DNA of 8,118 bases from an uncultured Lachnospiraceae bacterium (GCA_934438085.1 CAKSBC010000030.1:1-8118); one strand, 5' to 3'; shown: positions 1-6,594, numbered from the stretch's first letter. The notes: generated by a model from the sequence alone, not told the origin. Translations and numbers: made by a program.

Positions 1-60
1 GGTGATTATGTAATCACAGAGTGCGCAGATGTTGATGCTGCAAAGGCTGCACTTAAGTAA
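1..60 (+). CDS. 3' end of a surface-protein paralogue (partial)
   Basis: Only the last 19 codons and a TAA stop (58-60) are inside the window; the peptide ends DVDAAKAALK. The short tail (GDYVITECADVDAAKAALK) resembles the C-terminus of the protein ending at 2496, which has GYDIKRCDTKKEADDYVNAY just before its end. Both genes are followed by almost the same terminator (85-115 and 2523-2552). I infer that this is the C-terminus of another member of the same cell-wall-binding family, arranged in tandem with the headless copy at 1102-2496. Too little is visible to state its domains. The frame is open from base 1. Confidence 0.6.
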   Translation, partial: GDYVITECADVDAAKAALK

Positions 61-84
61 TTAACTAAATAGTTTTTACACTTC

Positions 85-115
85 ACAGGAATCGCTACGG
101 CGATTCCTGTTTTAA
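85..115 (+). terminator. Rho-independent terminator with UACG tetraloop
   Basis: A perfect 11-bp stem (85-95 with 100-110) closes a TACG loop between C and G, which is a UNCG-class tetraloop, and TTTTAATAT follows. It sits 25 bases after the stop of the partial gene at 1-60. The same stem core (CAGGAATCGC) recurs after the gene ending at 2496. Confidence 0.9.
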
Positions 116-134
116 TATGAGTGTAGTAGCACAA

Positions 135-166
135 TACAAAAGGACTCGTTAAGGAGTCCTTTTGTA
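135..166. terminator. Bidirectional hairpin terminator
   Basis: A perfect 13-bp stem (135-147 with 154-166) encloses a 6-base loop, GTTAAG. The stem contains AAAA on one arm and TTTT on the other, so a U-run follows the GC-rich core on both strands. It lies 25 bases beyond the stop codon of the - strand kinase gene (191-751) and probably ends that transcript. It can also back up the + strand terminator at 85-115. Confidence 0.8.
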
Positions 167-190
167 GAATGGATGATATACTAAGCTGCT

Positions 191-751
191 TTATGTCAAA
201 CCAATCATAGCTGACAATTTTTCTTCATTCCAAAATTCATTTGGATAAACAGATATGCTATCTTTATGTTTCCTTATAATTCTTTCAGGGTTAATAGTAT
301 TATCATAAACATGTAAAATATCACATATCTTTATGAGCTCTTTAATATTTTCTATAGATTTATAATATCTTGAAACGATTTTATCTTCAGGAACATCATG
401 CCCACCTATAGAGACTCTTGTTTTTACTCGCGTAATATTAATCTTAGGATCGCTTGTAAGAACAAAAGCACATTTTATAAAATAGCCGTTTTCTTTAGCC
501 TTATTTAAAATATCAAGTTTGTATGAAGACGAAAGTACTGTTTCAAAAGAAAAATCTCTTTTTTCATTGATCGCTTTATATCGTAATTTATCTACTAACT
601 CCGCTGCATCCATATTACTAATGCCGGTAGATGCTACAACATCATCAGCATTAGTATATTCACCTACAATTTCGAAAAACTGTTTTATTGTACTTTTCCC
701 TGAACCATTTGGTCCTGCAAAAACAAGTACCATAGGTTTTTTATTCTGCAT
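191..751 (-). CDS. Zeta-toxin-like P-loop kinase (probable toxin)
   Basis: About 186 residues from ATG at 751. A Walker A motif GPNGSGKST lies at residues 13-21, NADD at 34-37, FSFET at about 67-71, and the segment GGHDVPEDKIVSRYYKS near residue 117. This order is typical of the zeta-toxin / COG4185 predicted kinase family. Studied zeta toxins phosphorylate UDP-N-acetylglucosamine and so block peptidoglycan synthesis; whether this shorter protein does so is inference. It overlaps the upstream small gene by 11 bases, so translation is probably coupled. Upstream starts exist (ATG 766, TTG 778), but none has a clear ribosome binding site. The gene is AT-rich with many AAA lysine codons, unlike the surrounding surface genes, which favour AAG. 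That contrast suggests separate origin or transfer. No residue of the nucleotide-binding motif is missing and the length is normal for the small family members. Confidence 0.85.
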   Translation of the reverse strand: MQNKKPMVLVFAGPNGSGKSTIKQFFEIVGEYTNADDVVASTGISNMDAAELVDKLRYKAINEKRDFSFETVLSSSYKLDILNKAKENGYFIKCAFVLTSDPKINITRVKTRVSIGGHDVPEDKIVSRYYKSIENIKELIKICDILHVYDNTINPERIIRKHKDSISVYPNEFWNEEKLSAMIGLT

Positions 752-977
752 ATTCTTTATGTCCATCCGGATATTCAATGTAAGCTTTATGTGTTATAGT
801 ATCATATTTCGCAATAGGCTTTTTACATATCTTTGCTCTATTAATTGCAGCCTGAACTGCAGCTTCCGCACGTCGATCCATTTCTTTATCATTTTCAGTA
901 AGAAGAGAATCTTTTTTTGAAGGTGGGACAATTCGCACTACGTATCCATTAATATTTTTTTCTTTAATTTCAGACAT
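741..977 (-). CDS. Small protein upstream of the zeta-like kinase (probable antitoxin)
   Basis: A 78-residue protein starting MSEIKEKNINGYVVRIVPPS and ending in IEYPDGHKEYAE. ATG at 977 is chosen because GGAGG (988-992) lies 10 bases upstream; a TTG at 1004 would extend it by nine residues without such a site. The middle (about 28-50) is charged and alanine-rich and probably helical; the end looks like a short beta segment. I do not recognise it as the epsilon or PezA antitoxin, nor do I see a clear helix-turn-helix. Its position is the argument for an antitoxin: first gene of a two-gene operon, overlapping a zeta-like kinase, and preceded by a promoter overlapped by an inverted repeat, which fits autoregulation. 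Function is therefore inferred from context. Confidence 0.75.
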   Translation of the reverse strand: MSEIKEKNINGYVVRIVPPSKKDSLLTENDKEMDRRAEAAVQAAINRAKICKKPIAKYDTITHKAYIEYPDGHKEYAE

Positions 978-1011
978 AAGAAAAGTGCCTCCATTTTTTA
1001 TCAACTAACAT

Positions 1012-1043
1012 TTATAATTGTTGAAATAATTATAACATATGTT
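1012..1043. promoter_or_regulatory. Candidate operator: inverted repeat and palindrome over the promoter
   Basis: TTATAATT (1012-1019) and AATTATAA (1028-1035) form a perfect 8-bp inverted repeat with an 8-base spacer. Next to it, AACATATGTT (1034-1043) is a perfect 10-bp palindrome. The right arm covers the -10 box of the operon and the left arm lies just past the predicted start site. A repressor bound here would block the promoter, as in autoregulated toxin-antitoxin operons. The region is very AT-rich, so chance palindromes are possible. Confidence 0.45.
1029..1037 (-). promoter_or_regulatory. Extended -10 promoter of the toxin-antitoxin-like operon
   Basis: On the - strand the sequence reads TGTTATAAT, a perfect TATAAT (1034-1029) with the TGn extension at 1037-1035. 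No convincing -35 hexamer lies 16-18 bases upstream, which is acceptable for an extended -10 promoter. Transcription would begin near 1022, giving a leader of about 45 bases before the ATG at 977. Confidence 0.6.
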
Positions 1044-1101
1044 GTCTAAAAAAAGATAAATTCAACTTAATAGAAAAACTATAATTAAGTACATAAATTA
1101 A

Positions 1102-1130
1102 TGGAAGAGCTATAACGGAAATTACTTCTA
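1102..1130 (+). repeat. Left arm of 29-bp perfect inverted repeat
   Basis: These 29 bases, starting TGGAAGAGCTATAACGG, occur identically in opposite orientation at 3983-4011 inside the full-length paralogue. The arm starts exactly where the truncated gene begins to match its paralogue. Further perfect inverted matches follow: 26 bases (1147-1172 with 3941-3966) and 30 bases (1212-1241 with 3872-3901). Confidence 0.9.
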
Positions 1131-2496
1131 TCTTGGTTCGGATGGATACATGCTCACAAACGAGCTCATCGAGGATGGCGAGAACTACTACTATGTAGAC
1201 GCTAACGGCGCTATGGTTAAGAACACATGGGTTGCTATCGCAGCTGATGAGGACGAGACTGAGGACGTTGACTACAGATGGTACTACTTTGGACCTTCAG
1301 GTAAGGCTTACAAGAATACTATGGGTAAGAATATCAATGGTAAGAAGTATGGCTTCGATCAAGATGGTAAGATGTACTTTGGTTTCATCGGTGCTGACGG
1401 AACATCTTACAATGATGATGAAGATCCAATCATGCAGTGCACATACTACTATGGCGCAAATGATGACGGTGCTCGTATGACAAATGCTTGGCTTCGCTAT
1501 GAGGACGGCATCAGCGATGCATACAGAGATGACAATGGCGAAGAGTATGATGATGACTTCTACTTTTTCCGTTTCGGATCTGATGGAAAGAAGATCACAG
1601 GTAAGGACTGCAAGAAGGTTAATGGACAGAAGTATTGCTTCGATACATATGGAGTAATGACAACAGCATTTACTAATGCATCATCTCTTACTTCTGCTTC
1701 AGAAACAAGATACTTCTCAGAGAACCTCGAGGATGGATCACTTAAGAAGAATGCATGGATCAGAACATCTATGCCTGGCGCTTGGGAAGATGAAATTAAT
1801 GGCACAACATACAACGGAAATGCTTGGGATGAGGATGACCATTGGTTCAGAACTGATAACAATGGTAAGCTTATCGCTAATCAGACAAAGAGAATCGGCC
1901 CTAAGTGGTATGTATTCAACAGCGATGGTGTAATGCAGGATGGTCTTGTATACATCACTGATGCTCATAAGGTTAAGGATGCTAACAAGTCTAACTTTGT
2001 TGGAACAATTTCAGCTATTGATGAAGATGCAAAGGATGCTGAGTACATCTATGGACTTGATTTTGCAAATAATGCTCTTTTCTACTTCTCAGCTGATGAG
2101 GAGAAGGACGGATCAATGAAGACTGGTTCAACAGTTAAGATTTCTCTTAACGATGATGACTACACCTTCAAGTTCAAGAAGACTTCTGGTGAGGCTGTTC
2201 ACGGTGTAGATAGCCATAAGCTCTATGATCATGGAATCCTTCAGGATGCAGGCGATGATACATATGCAGAAGTAATTCTTCATACTGCTGATGGTCATGA
2301 TGGCACAGCTAAGTTCCTTGTAAACAAGTCTGGTACAATCTGCAAGGAAGGCAAGACTTATAAGGACGCTAATGACTATTACTGGGCAGTAGTTAAGAAG
2401 ATTTCTAATGATGAAAACGATGGTTATGATATCAAGCGTTGTGATACTAAGAAAGAGGCTGATGATTACGTAAATGCTTATAAGGCTACAAAGTAA
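1102..2496 (+). pseudogene. Headless cell-wall-binding repeat protein (5'-truncated paralogue)
   Basis: The reading frame matches the protein encoded at 2674-4167 almost throughout, but begins at the codon for Trp53 of that protein (TGG at 1102). An in-frame TAA sits directly upstream. Promoter, ribosome binding site, signal peptide and the first repeat are missing. The body is otherwise open for 464 codons. It contains repeats of the choline-binding / cell-wall-binding type, with YYYVDANG, YGFDQDG, WYVFNSDGVMQDG and similar units. An internal ATG at 1150 could start a 448-residue protein, but that product would lack a signal for secretion. The intact frame with no internal stops argues against long decay: it is either a recent truncation or a silent donor cassette for the full-length paralogue. 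Lysine is written mostly AAG, as in the full-length copy. Hand alignment of the first 216 bases gives about 89% identity to it. Confidence 0.75.
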
Positions 2497-2522
2497 TTAA
2501 TCTTATTGATTTTACAGTTAAG

Positions 2523-2552
2523 CAGGAATCGCTTCGGCGGTTCCTGTTTTTC
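2523..2552 (+). terminator. Rho-independent terminator with UUCG tetraloop
   Basis: A 10-bp stem (2523-2532 with 2537-2546, one T-G wobble) closes a TTCG loop between C and G, followed by TTTTT (2547-2551). It ends the + strand frame that stops at 2496. It is nearly the same element as the terminator at 85-115; the differences fall in the loop and at the wobble position. Confidence 0.9.
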
Positions 2553-2554
2553 TA

Positions 2555-2580
2555 TATGGTGCGCCGCAAGGCGCACCATA
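2555..2580. repeat. Perfect GC-rich hairpin with GCAA loop
   Basis: TATGGTGCGCC (2555-2565) and GGCGCACCATA (2570-2580) pair perfectly over 11 bp around a GCAA (GNRA) loop. There is no U-run after it on either strand, so it is not a standard terminator. It sits between two terminators in the convergent gap, and its GC content stands out from the surroundings. Confidence 0.85.
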
Positions 2581-2626
2581 AAAGAAGGAACTTGGGCTCT
2601 TATGAACCCTTGTTCCTTCTTTTTTT
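2581..2626. terminator. Bidirectional terminator between the convergent surface genes
   Basis: AAAGAAGGAAC (2581-2591) pairs with GTTCCTTCTTT (2612-2622). After two T-T mismatches, GGG pairs with CCC around the loop. On the + strand the stem is followed by TTTT (2623-2626), and on the - strand it runs into TTTTATGG. It is placed 48 bases after the stop of the - strand gene at 2674 and serves that gene, as well as any read-through from the + strand copy. Confidence 0.8.
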
Positions 2627-2673
2627 CTGAGCAATGCTTTATTCACAGCCCCTTTTAACTTTGTAATTAGCAA

Positions 2674-4167
2674 TTACTTGTAATCAGCAATATTCTCTGC
2701 AGGTACAGTCTTTGTTCCATCAAGAACTGCCTTAGCATCCTTAGCCTCTGTTCCTGCATTGTAGATGCCATCGTTCTTTACAACCCAATAAGTGTCGTTA
2801 GAATCCTTATAAGACTTACCAGCCTTGCAAACAGTACCTGTTGTACCAACAAGGAAAAGCTTTTCATTTCCGTCATTGTCATGACCAAATACTACAGAAT
2901 ATTTGTCATCAGAAGCTTCCTGAAGGATACCGTTTCTGTAAAGCTTGTTGCTCTTAACACCATCAAATGCCTGACCAGTTGTCTTTGTGAAGTAGAACTT
3001 ATAGTCATCATCAGCAAGAGAAATCTTTACTGAAGAACCTGTCTTCATAGCTCCGTCCTTCTCCTCGTCAGCTGAGAAGTAGAAGAGACCATTTGATGAT
3101 AAGTCCTCATTATAAATCATCTGAGCAGTAACATCATCTTCATTTAATGCCTTTACAAAATTAGCGCCTGAAACCTTATTCTTATCAAGAATTACAAGAC
3201 CATCCTGCATAACACCATACTGGTCAAATACATACCACTTAGAGTTAATCTTCTTGGTTACATTTGTAATAAGAACGCCCTGTGAATCTGTTCTGAACCA
3301 ATGGTCATCATCATCCCAACCATCAAGAGCTCTCCATGAAGCATTATCTGGCATAGATGTTCTGATCCAAGCACTCTTCTTAAGTGATCCATCCTCAAGA
3401 TTAGCTGAATAATACTTTGATCCTGTAGCTTCTACAGAGGTTCCGGTACCATTATTAGCAGTGAACTCAGTAATCATTACACCATTCTCATCAAACGCAT
3501 ATGTTCTGCCATTGACCTTCTTTGTCTTGTCAACTCTCTTTTCACCGTTTGAATCAAACCAGAACCAATAGTAATCATCGTCGTACTCTTCATCATGCTC
3601 TGAGAAGCCATCCTCATAACGAAGCCATCCTGAATGACGAGCTCCATCATCGTTTGTGCCATAATAATATGTACATCTAAGGATAGCATCATCATTATCG
3701 TTGATAAGAGAAGCTGTTCCATCAGCAAAACCGAAAAGCATCTTTCCTTCATCATCGAAGCCGTACTTCTTACCGTTGATTGTCTTACCCTTTGAGTTCT
3801 TGTAAGCCTTACCAGCAGGTCCGAAGTAGTACCATCTGTAGTCTACATCCTCTGTCTCGTCTTCATCAGCAGCGATAGCAACCCATGTGTTCTTAACCAT
3901 AACGCCGTTAGCATCTACATAGTAGTAGTTGTTGTTATCATCGATGAGCTCGTTTGTGAGCATGTAACCCTCATCGCCAAGGTAGAAGTAATTTCCGTTA
4001 TAGCTCTTCCACTTATCTGTTACATAGTCTCCGCTGTTATCATAGTAGTACCAAGCATCACCTTCGTTTGTCCAGCCACGATTAGCTGCGAATGATGTCA
4101 TTGATGCACCGATAGCTAACAGAGCAGCTGCTGAAACGCCAACAGCTAATTTTGTCTGCTTTCTCAT
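2674..4167 (-). CDS. Secreted cell-wall-binding repeat protein
   Basis: 497 residues from ATG at 4167. This start is chosen because AAGGAGA (4178-4184) lies 10 bases upstream and a signal peptide follows at once: a basic MRKQTK, a hydrophobic core to about residue 21, then SFA-A cleavage near residue 27. An in-frame extension to 4293 lacks both. From residue 32 on there are aromatic-glycine repeats of the choline-binding / cell-wall-binding type (WYYYDNSG, YFYLGDEG, YYYVDANG, YGFDDEG, YAFDENG, WYVFDQYG). The repeat character continues more loosely to the C-terminus. The protein is very acidic, with Asp/Glu runs such as ADEDETEDVD. I see no catalytic domain, LPXTG sorting motif or S-layer homology domain, so it probably binds the wall non-covalently; the ligand is unknown. 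Near-exclusive AAG lysine codons suggest strong expression. It converges with a headless paralogue at 1102-2496. Confidence 0.85.
   Translation of the reverse strand: MRKQTKLAVGVSAAALLAIGASMTSFAANRGWTNEGDAWYYYDNSGDYVTDKWKSYNGNYFYLGDEGYMLTNELIDDNNNYYYVDANGVMVKNTWVAIAADEDETEDVDYRWYYFGPAGKAYKNSKGKTINGKKYGFDDEGKMLFGFADGTASLINDNDDAILRCTYYYGTNDDGARHSGWLRYEDGFSEHDEEYDDDYYWFWFDSNGEKRVDKTKKVNGRTYAFDENGVMITEFTANNGTGTSVEATGSKYYSANLEDGSLKKSAWIRTSMPDNASWRALDGWDDDDHWFRTDSQGVLITNVTKKINSKWYVFDQYGVMQDGLVILDKNKVSGANFVKALNEDDVTAQMIYNEDLSSNGLFYFSADEEKDGAMKTGSSVKISLADDDYKFYFTKTTGQAFDGVKSNKLYRNGILQEASDDKYSVVFGHDNDGNEKLFLVGTTGTVCKAGKSYKDSNDTYWVVKNDGIYNAGTEAKDAKAVLDGTKTVPAENIADYK
3983..4011 (-). repeat. Right arm of 29-bp perfect inverted repeat
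   Basis: This is the reverse complement of 1102-1130, located 157-185 bases into the full-length surface gene, just after the signal peptide and first repeat. Exchange between the two arms would invert 1102-4011 and keep the reading frame, because both arms encode WKSYNG in the same phase. Confidence 0.9.
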
Positions 4168-4240
4168 TTGAATGCACTCTCCTTTTTGTTTTTTGCCCTG
4201 ATACTTAAAGTACCCGAGCATATTAATAATTACGTTGCAT

Positions 4241-4269
4241 AGTTTACTACTCCGCGAGCCATAAATCAA
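4241..4269 (-). promoter_or_regulatory. Candidate promoter of the secreted surface protein
   Basis: On the - strand, TTGATT (4269-4264) and TAAACT (4246-4241) are separated by 17 bases, each matching consensus at four of six positions. It would give a leader of roughly 67 bases. Other AT-rich hexamers exist further upstream (for example TATAAT near 4350), so this assignment is tentative. The rest of the 400-base gap 4168-4569 holds the palindrome and hairpin listed separately; I see no gene in it. Confidence 0.4.
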
Positions 4270-4361
4270 CTCTTTTTTGTATACTGGAATCAATATACAT
4301 ACAAGATGTGTGCTTCGGATGACTATGCTTTATCCTACTGTGGCTATTATATTGGCTTTCA

Positions 4362-4373
4362 ATCAATATTGAT
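4362..4373. repeat. 12-bp perfect palindrome upstream of the surface gene
   Basis: ATCAATATTGAT is a perfect palindrome about 95 bases upstream of the candidate promoter at 4241-4269. The partial word AATCAATAT recurs at 4287-4295. It could be a regulator site, but AT-rich sequence makes chance palindromes likely. Confidence 0.3.
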
Positions 4374-4479
4374 ATTACTTTTATTTTTCAATTTCTTACG
4401 AAAATATTACGATAAAGAATTAAGAAATAATTCATAATTAGCTTATGTTTATTTCTTTTTAATTAATAAAACGCCCTTT

Positions 4480-4534
4480 ATAACGCAGCTGACCGTACAA
4501 AAAGCTTAGTTTCTCTTTGCACGGCCGACGTTAT
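4480..4534 (-). terminator. Long hairpin after mrnC, possible terminator
   Basis: An outer stem ATAACG (4480-4485) pairs with CGTTAT (4529-4534). Inside an internal loop, CCGTACAAA (4493-4501) pairs with TTTGCACGG (4516-4524) with one G-T pair. It starts 36 bases after the mrnC stop on the - strand. The nearest U-run (TTTTATT) begins about 9 bases past the stem base, so it is not a textbook terminator, but its position fits the end of the ispF-cysS-mrnC transcript. Confidence 0.4.
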
Positions 4535-4569
4535 TTCACTTTAATTTAATTAATTATAGTCGCATGATA

Positions 4570-5058
4570 TTACTGTTTTTCTGTTACAGCATTCATACAT
4601 TCAACAAACAGTTCCTTAAGCCTCTCATATTCCTTATTGAGATAAAGATAGCCGAATAATGCCTCCAATCCGGTAGCCCTTCTGTAGTCATTAACGCTTT
4701 GATGCTTGGCTGATGTAACCGTGCTTGAATTGCGGCCTCTCTTATACACGGCAAGCTCTCTTTCTGTAAGCATTTCCATGATATGCATGATCATTGCTGA
4801 CTGACTTCCCGCATTAACCAGAGAAATGGTATGCTTATGAAGCTTATCTACCTGTCTTGATCCGGTAGAAAGCATGTGCTGCCGCACCATTATTTCAAAC
4901 ACAGCATCTCCTATATATGCGAGCGTAAGTCCGTTCATCATATATGGGTCGTCTGTTGAACCGTTTGCTGCTTTATTTAAAATAGCAATTCCTTCAGGTT
5001 TCGCCTGATTGCATGAGGTTTCCTCCATACAATTATCTTTTATCAGGCTCTCTTCCAC
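4570..5058 (-). CDS. mrnC: Mini-ribonuclease III
   Basis: 162 residues, slightly longer than the usual 130-145 because of an N-terminal extension. The family removes the ends of the 23S rRNA precursor as a dimer; it keeps the RNase III catalytic fold but lacks the double-stranded RNA-binding domain. Visible motifs are LAYIGDAVFE (about 46-55, with catalytic Asp51) and RRATGLEALFGYLYL (126-140, with Glu132). The start is GTG at 5058, overlapping the cysS stop by 16 bases; GAGGG lies about 6 bases upstream. ATG at 5028 would remove ten residues but has no good ribosome binding site. The overlap with cysS implies translational coupling, and the cysS-mrnC pairing is common in Firmicutes. Confidence 0.92.
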   Translation of the reverse strand: MEESLIKDNCMEETSCNQAKPEGIAILNKAANGSTDDPYMMNGLTLAYIGDAVFEIMVRQHMLSTGSRQVDKLHKHTISLVNAGSQSAMIMHIMEMLTERELAVYKRGRNSSTVTSAKHQSVNDYRRATGLEALFGYLYLNKEYERLKELFVECMNAVTEKQ

Positions 5059-6464
5059 TTTACGCCCTCTCTGGTGTCCTCAAGGACGATGCCCATGCCG
5101 AGAAGCTGATCTCTGATGGCATCTGCTGCCGCAAAGTCCTTTGCCTTTCTTGCAGCCTGTCTCTTTGCTATAAGCTCTTCTATTTCTGCGTCAAGCGCCT
5201 CTGCTTTTCTCTCTGAAATAACACCAAGAACTCCGTCGCAGAGCTTCTTGATAGTATCCATAAGATATTCAACATAGGCAAGGCTTGAGTTTTCGTCAGC
5301 TGTAGCATTGGCAACACGAACTATCTCAAATACAGCAGTTTCTGCATTGGCAGTGTTATTGTCGTCCTCCATTGCTGACTCAAAGTCTTTGATATAGCCT
5401 TCAACGGTCTCCTTGCTCTTAAGCTCTGCTTCGCTCATCTGAGCCTCGCCGGCACCCTCTTTCGCCTTTATAAGCGCACTGAGCTTATCGGTGCAGTTAA
5501 GTATTCTCTCATAAGAAGCCTTGATCTGATCCATAAGCTCCTTGGAGAAATTAAGCGGAGTTCTGTACTGCGCACTGAGGATAAACAGTCTCAATACCAT
5601 AGGATCATACTGTGCAGTTATATCTCTAACGGTAAAGAAATTGCCGAGTGACTTTGACATCTTTTCATTATTTATCTTGAGGAATCCGTTGTGCATCCAA
5701 TAATTGCAGAATGGCTTTCCTGTTGCGCATTCTGACTGTGCGATTTCATTTTCATGATGAGGGAAGATCAGATCCTCTCCGCCTGCATGGATATCGATAG
5801 TATCTCCGAGATATTTCTGGCTCATAACAGAGCACTCGATATGCCAGCCCGGACGTCCGTCGCACCAAGGTGAAGGCCATGACGGCTCGCCTTCCTTCTT
5901 CGGCTTCCAGAGCACGAAGTCATTCGGATTCTGCTTCTGCTCTTCACCGCTGACCTTTAAATCTCTGAGGCCTGACATCATTTCATCCATATCCTTATGG
6001 CTGAGCTTTCCGTAGCCCGGATCCGATGCCACACTGAAATATACCGTTCCGTCATCTGCAACATAGGCATGACCCTTGTCTATAAGTGTCTGGATCATGT
6101 TTATCATACCGTCGATTTCCTTGGTTGCCTGAGGATGAACGGTTGCCGGCTCAACATTAAGCGCCTGCATATCCTTTTTGCACTCTGCGATATAGCGCTC
6201 TGAAATAACTGAAGAATCAACACCTTCCTCATTGGCAGCCTTTATGATCTTGTCATCAACGTCAGTGAAATTGGAAACATATTTTACATCGTAGCCCTTA
6301 TACTCAAGATAACGGCGGAATGTATCAAATACGATCATCGGACGTGCATTTCCGATGTGTATGAGGTTATAAACTGTAGGTCCGCAGACATACATCGTAA
6401 CCTTGCCCTCTTCGATCGGTTTGAAATCAATTTTCCTTCTCTGTAATGTGTCAAATATCTTCAT
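5043..6464 (-). CDS. cysS: Cysteinyl-tRNA synthetase
   Basis: 473 residues, the normal family length. It charges tRNA-Cys with cysteine in the cytoplasm as a class I monomer. The signature motifs are all present: YVCGPTVYN with Cys27, HIGN at 36-39, ECS with Cys211, PHHENE with His236 and Glu240, and KMSKS at 268-272. Cys27, Cys211, His236 and Glu240 match the zinc site known in E. coli CysRS. The C-terminal part carries the charged helical anticodon-binding region. ATG at 6464 is chosen because GGGAGA sits 5 bases upstream and MKIFDTL matches the usual N-terminus; a 15-codon extension upstream lacks support. It is followed by mrnC with a 16-base overlap and preceded by ispF after a 130-base gap. 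I looked for a T-box leader and did not find one. Confidence 0.98.
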   Translation of the reverse strand: MKIFDTLQRRKIDFKPIEEGKVTMYVCGPTVYNLIHIGNARPMIVFDTFRRYLEYKGYDVKYVSNFTDVDDKIIKAANEEGVDSSVISERYIAECKKDMQALNVEPATVHPQATKEIDGMINMIQTLIDKGHAYVADDGTVYFSVASDPGYGKLSHKDMDEMMSGLRDLKVSGEEQKQNPNDFVLWKPKKEGEPSWPSPWCDGRPGWHIECSVMSQKYLGDTIDIHAGGEDLIFPHHENEIAQSECATGKPFCNYWMHNGFLKINNEKMSKSLGNFFTVRDITAQYDPMVLRLFILSAQYRTPLNFSKELMDQIKASYERILNCTDKLSALIKAKEGAGEAQMSEAELKSKETVEGYIKDFESAMEDDNNTANAETAVFEIVRVANATADENSSLAYVEYLMDTIKKLCDGVLGVISERKAEALDAEIEELIAKRQAARKAKDFAAADAIRDQLLGMGIVLEDTREGVKWKRA

Positions 6465-6538
6465 ATCTTCTCCCTGATGCTTAAGAGTCCGCAGTCCTTG
6501 CCGGATCACGGTACATCCTGCATGATTAAATATTTATA

Positions 6539-6568
6539 TTTATATAAATTAGTTTCCTTAAATGTAAC
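6539..6568 (-). promoter_or_regulatory. Candidate cysS promoter
   Basis: In the 130-base ispF-cysS gap the - strand shows TATAAA (6544-6539), with GTTACA (6568-6563) 18 bases upstream. Several overlapping TATAAA words make the exact -10 uncertain. It would allow cysS-mrnC to be transcribed separately from ispF. Confidence 0.4.
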
Positions 6569-6594
6569 CGGTCTGTACTTATATTCTTGTAAGA

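Noticed and set aside
519..920. 133-codon + strand frame over the toxin-antitoxin-like pair
   Set aside because: It is antisense to two well-supported genes, with no ribosome binding site or recognisable protein features.
1101..1115. ATG at 1101 as a start for the headless gene
   Set aside because: It is out of frame with the body and stops after four codons.
1102..4011. CRISPR array or transposon explanation for the repeats
   Set aside because: The repeats are inverted coding paralogues with no spacers. No transposase, terminal repeats or target duplication were seen.
4168..4293. In-frame 42-codon extension upstream of the secreted surface protein
   Set aside because: AAGGAGA and a signal peptide identify ATG 4167 as the start; the extension has neither and covers the likely promoter and leader.
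6465..6509. In-frame extension of cysS, and a possible T-box leader
   Set aside because: The family N-terminus and ribosome binding site fit ATG 6464. A weak AGG-ACCG-like word near 6510 is not part of a recognisable T-box.
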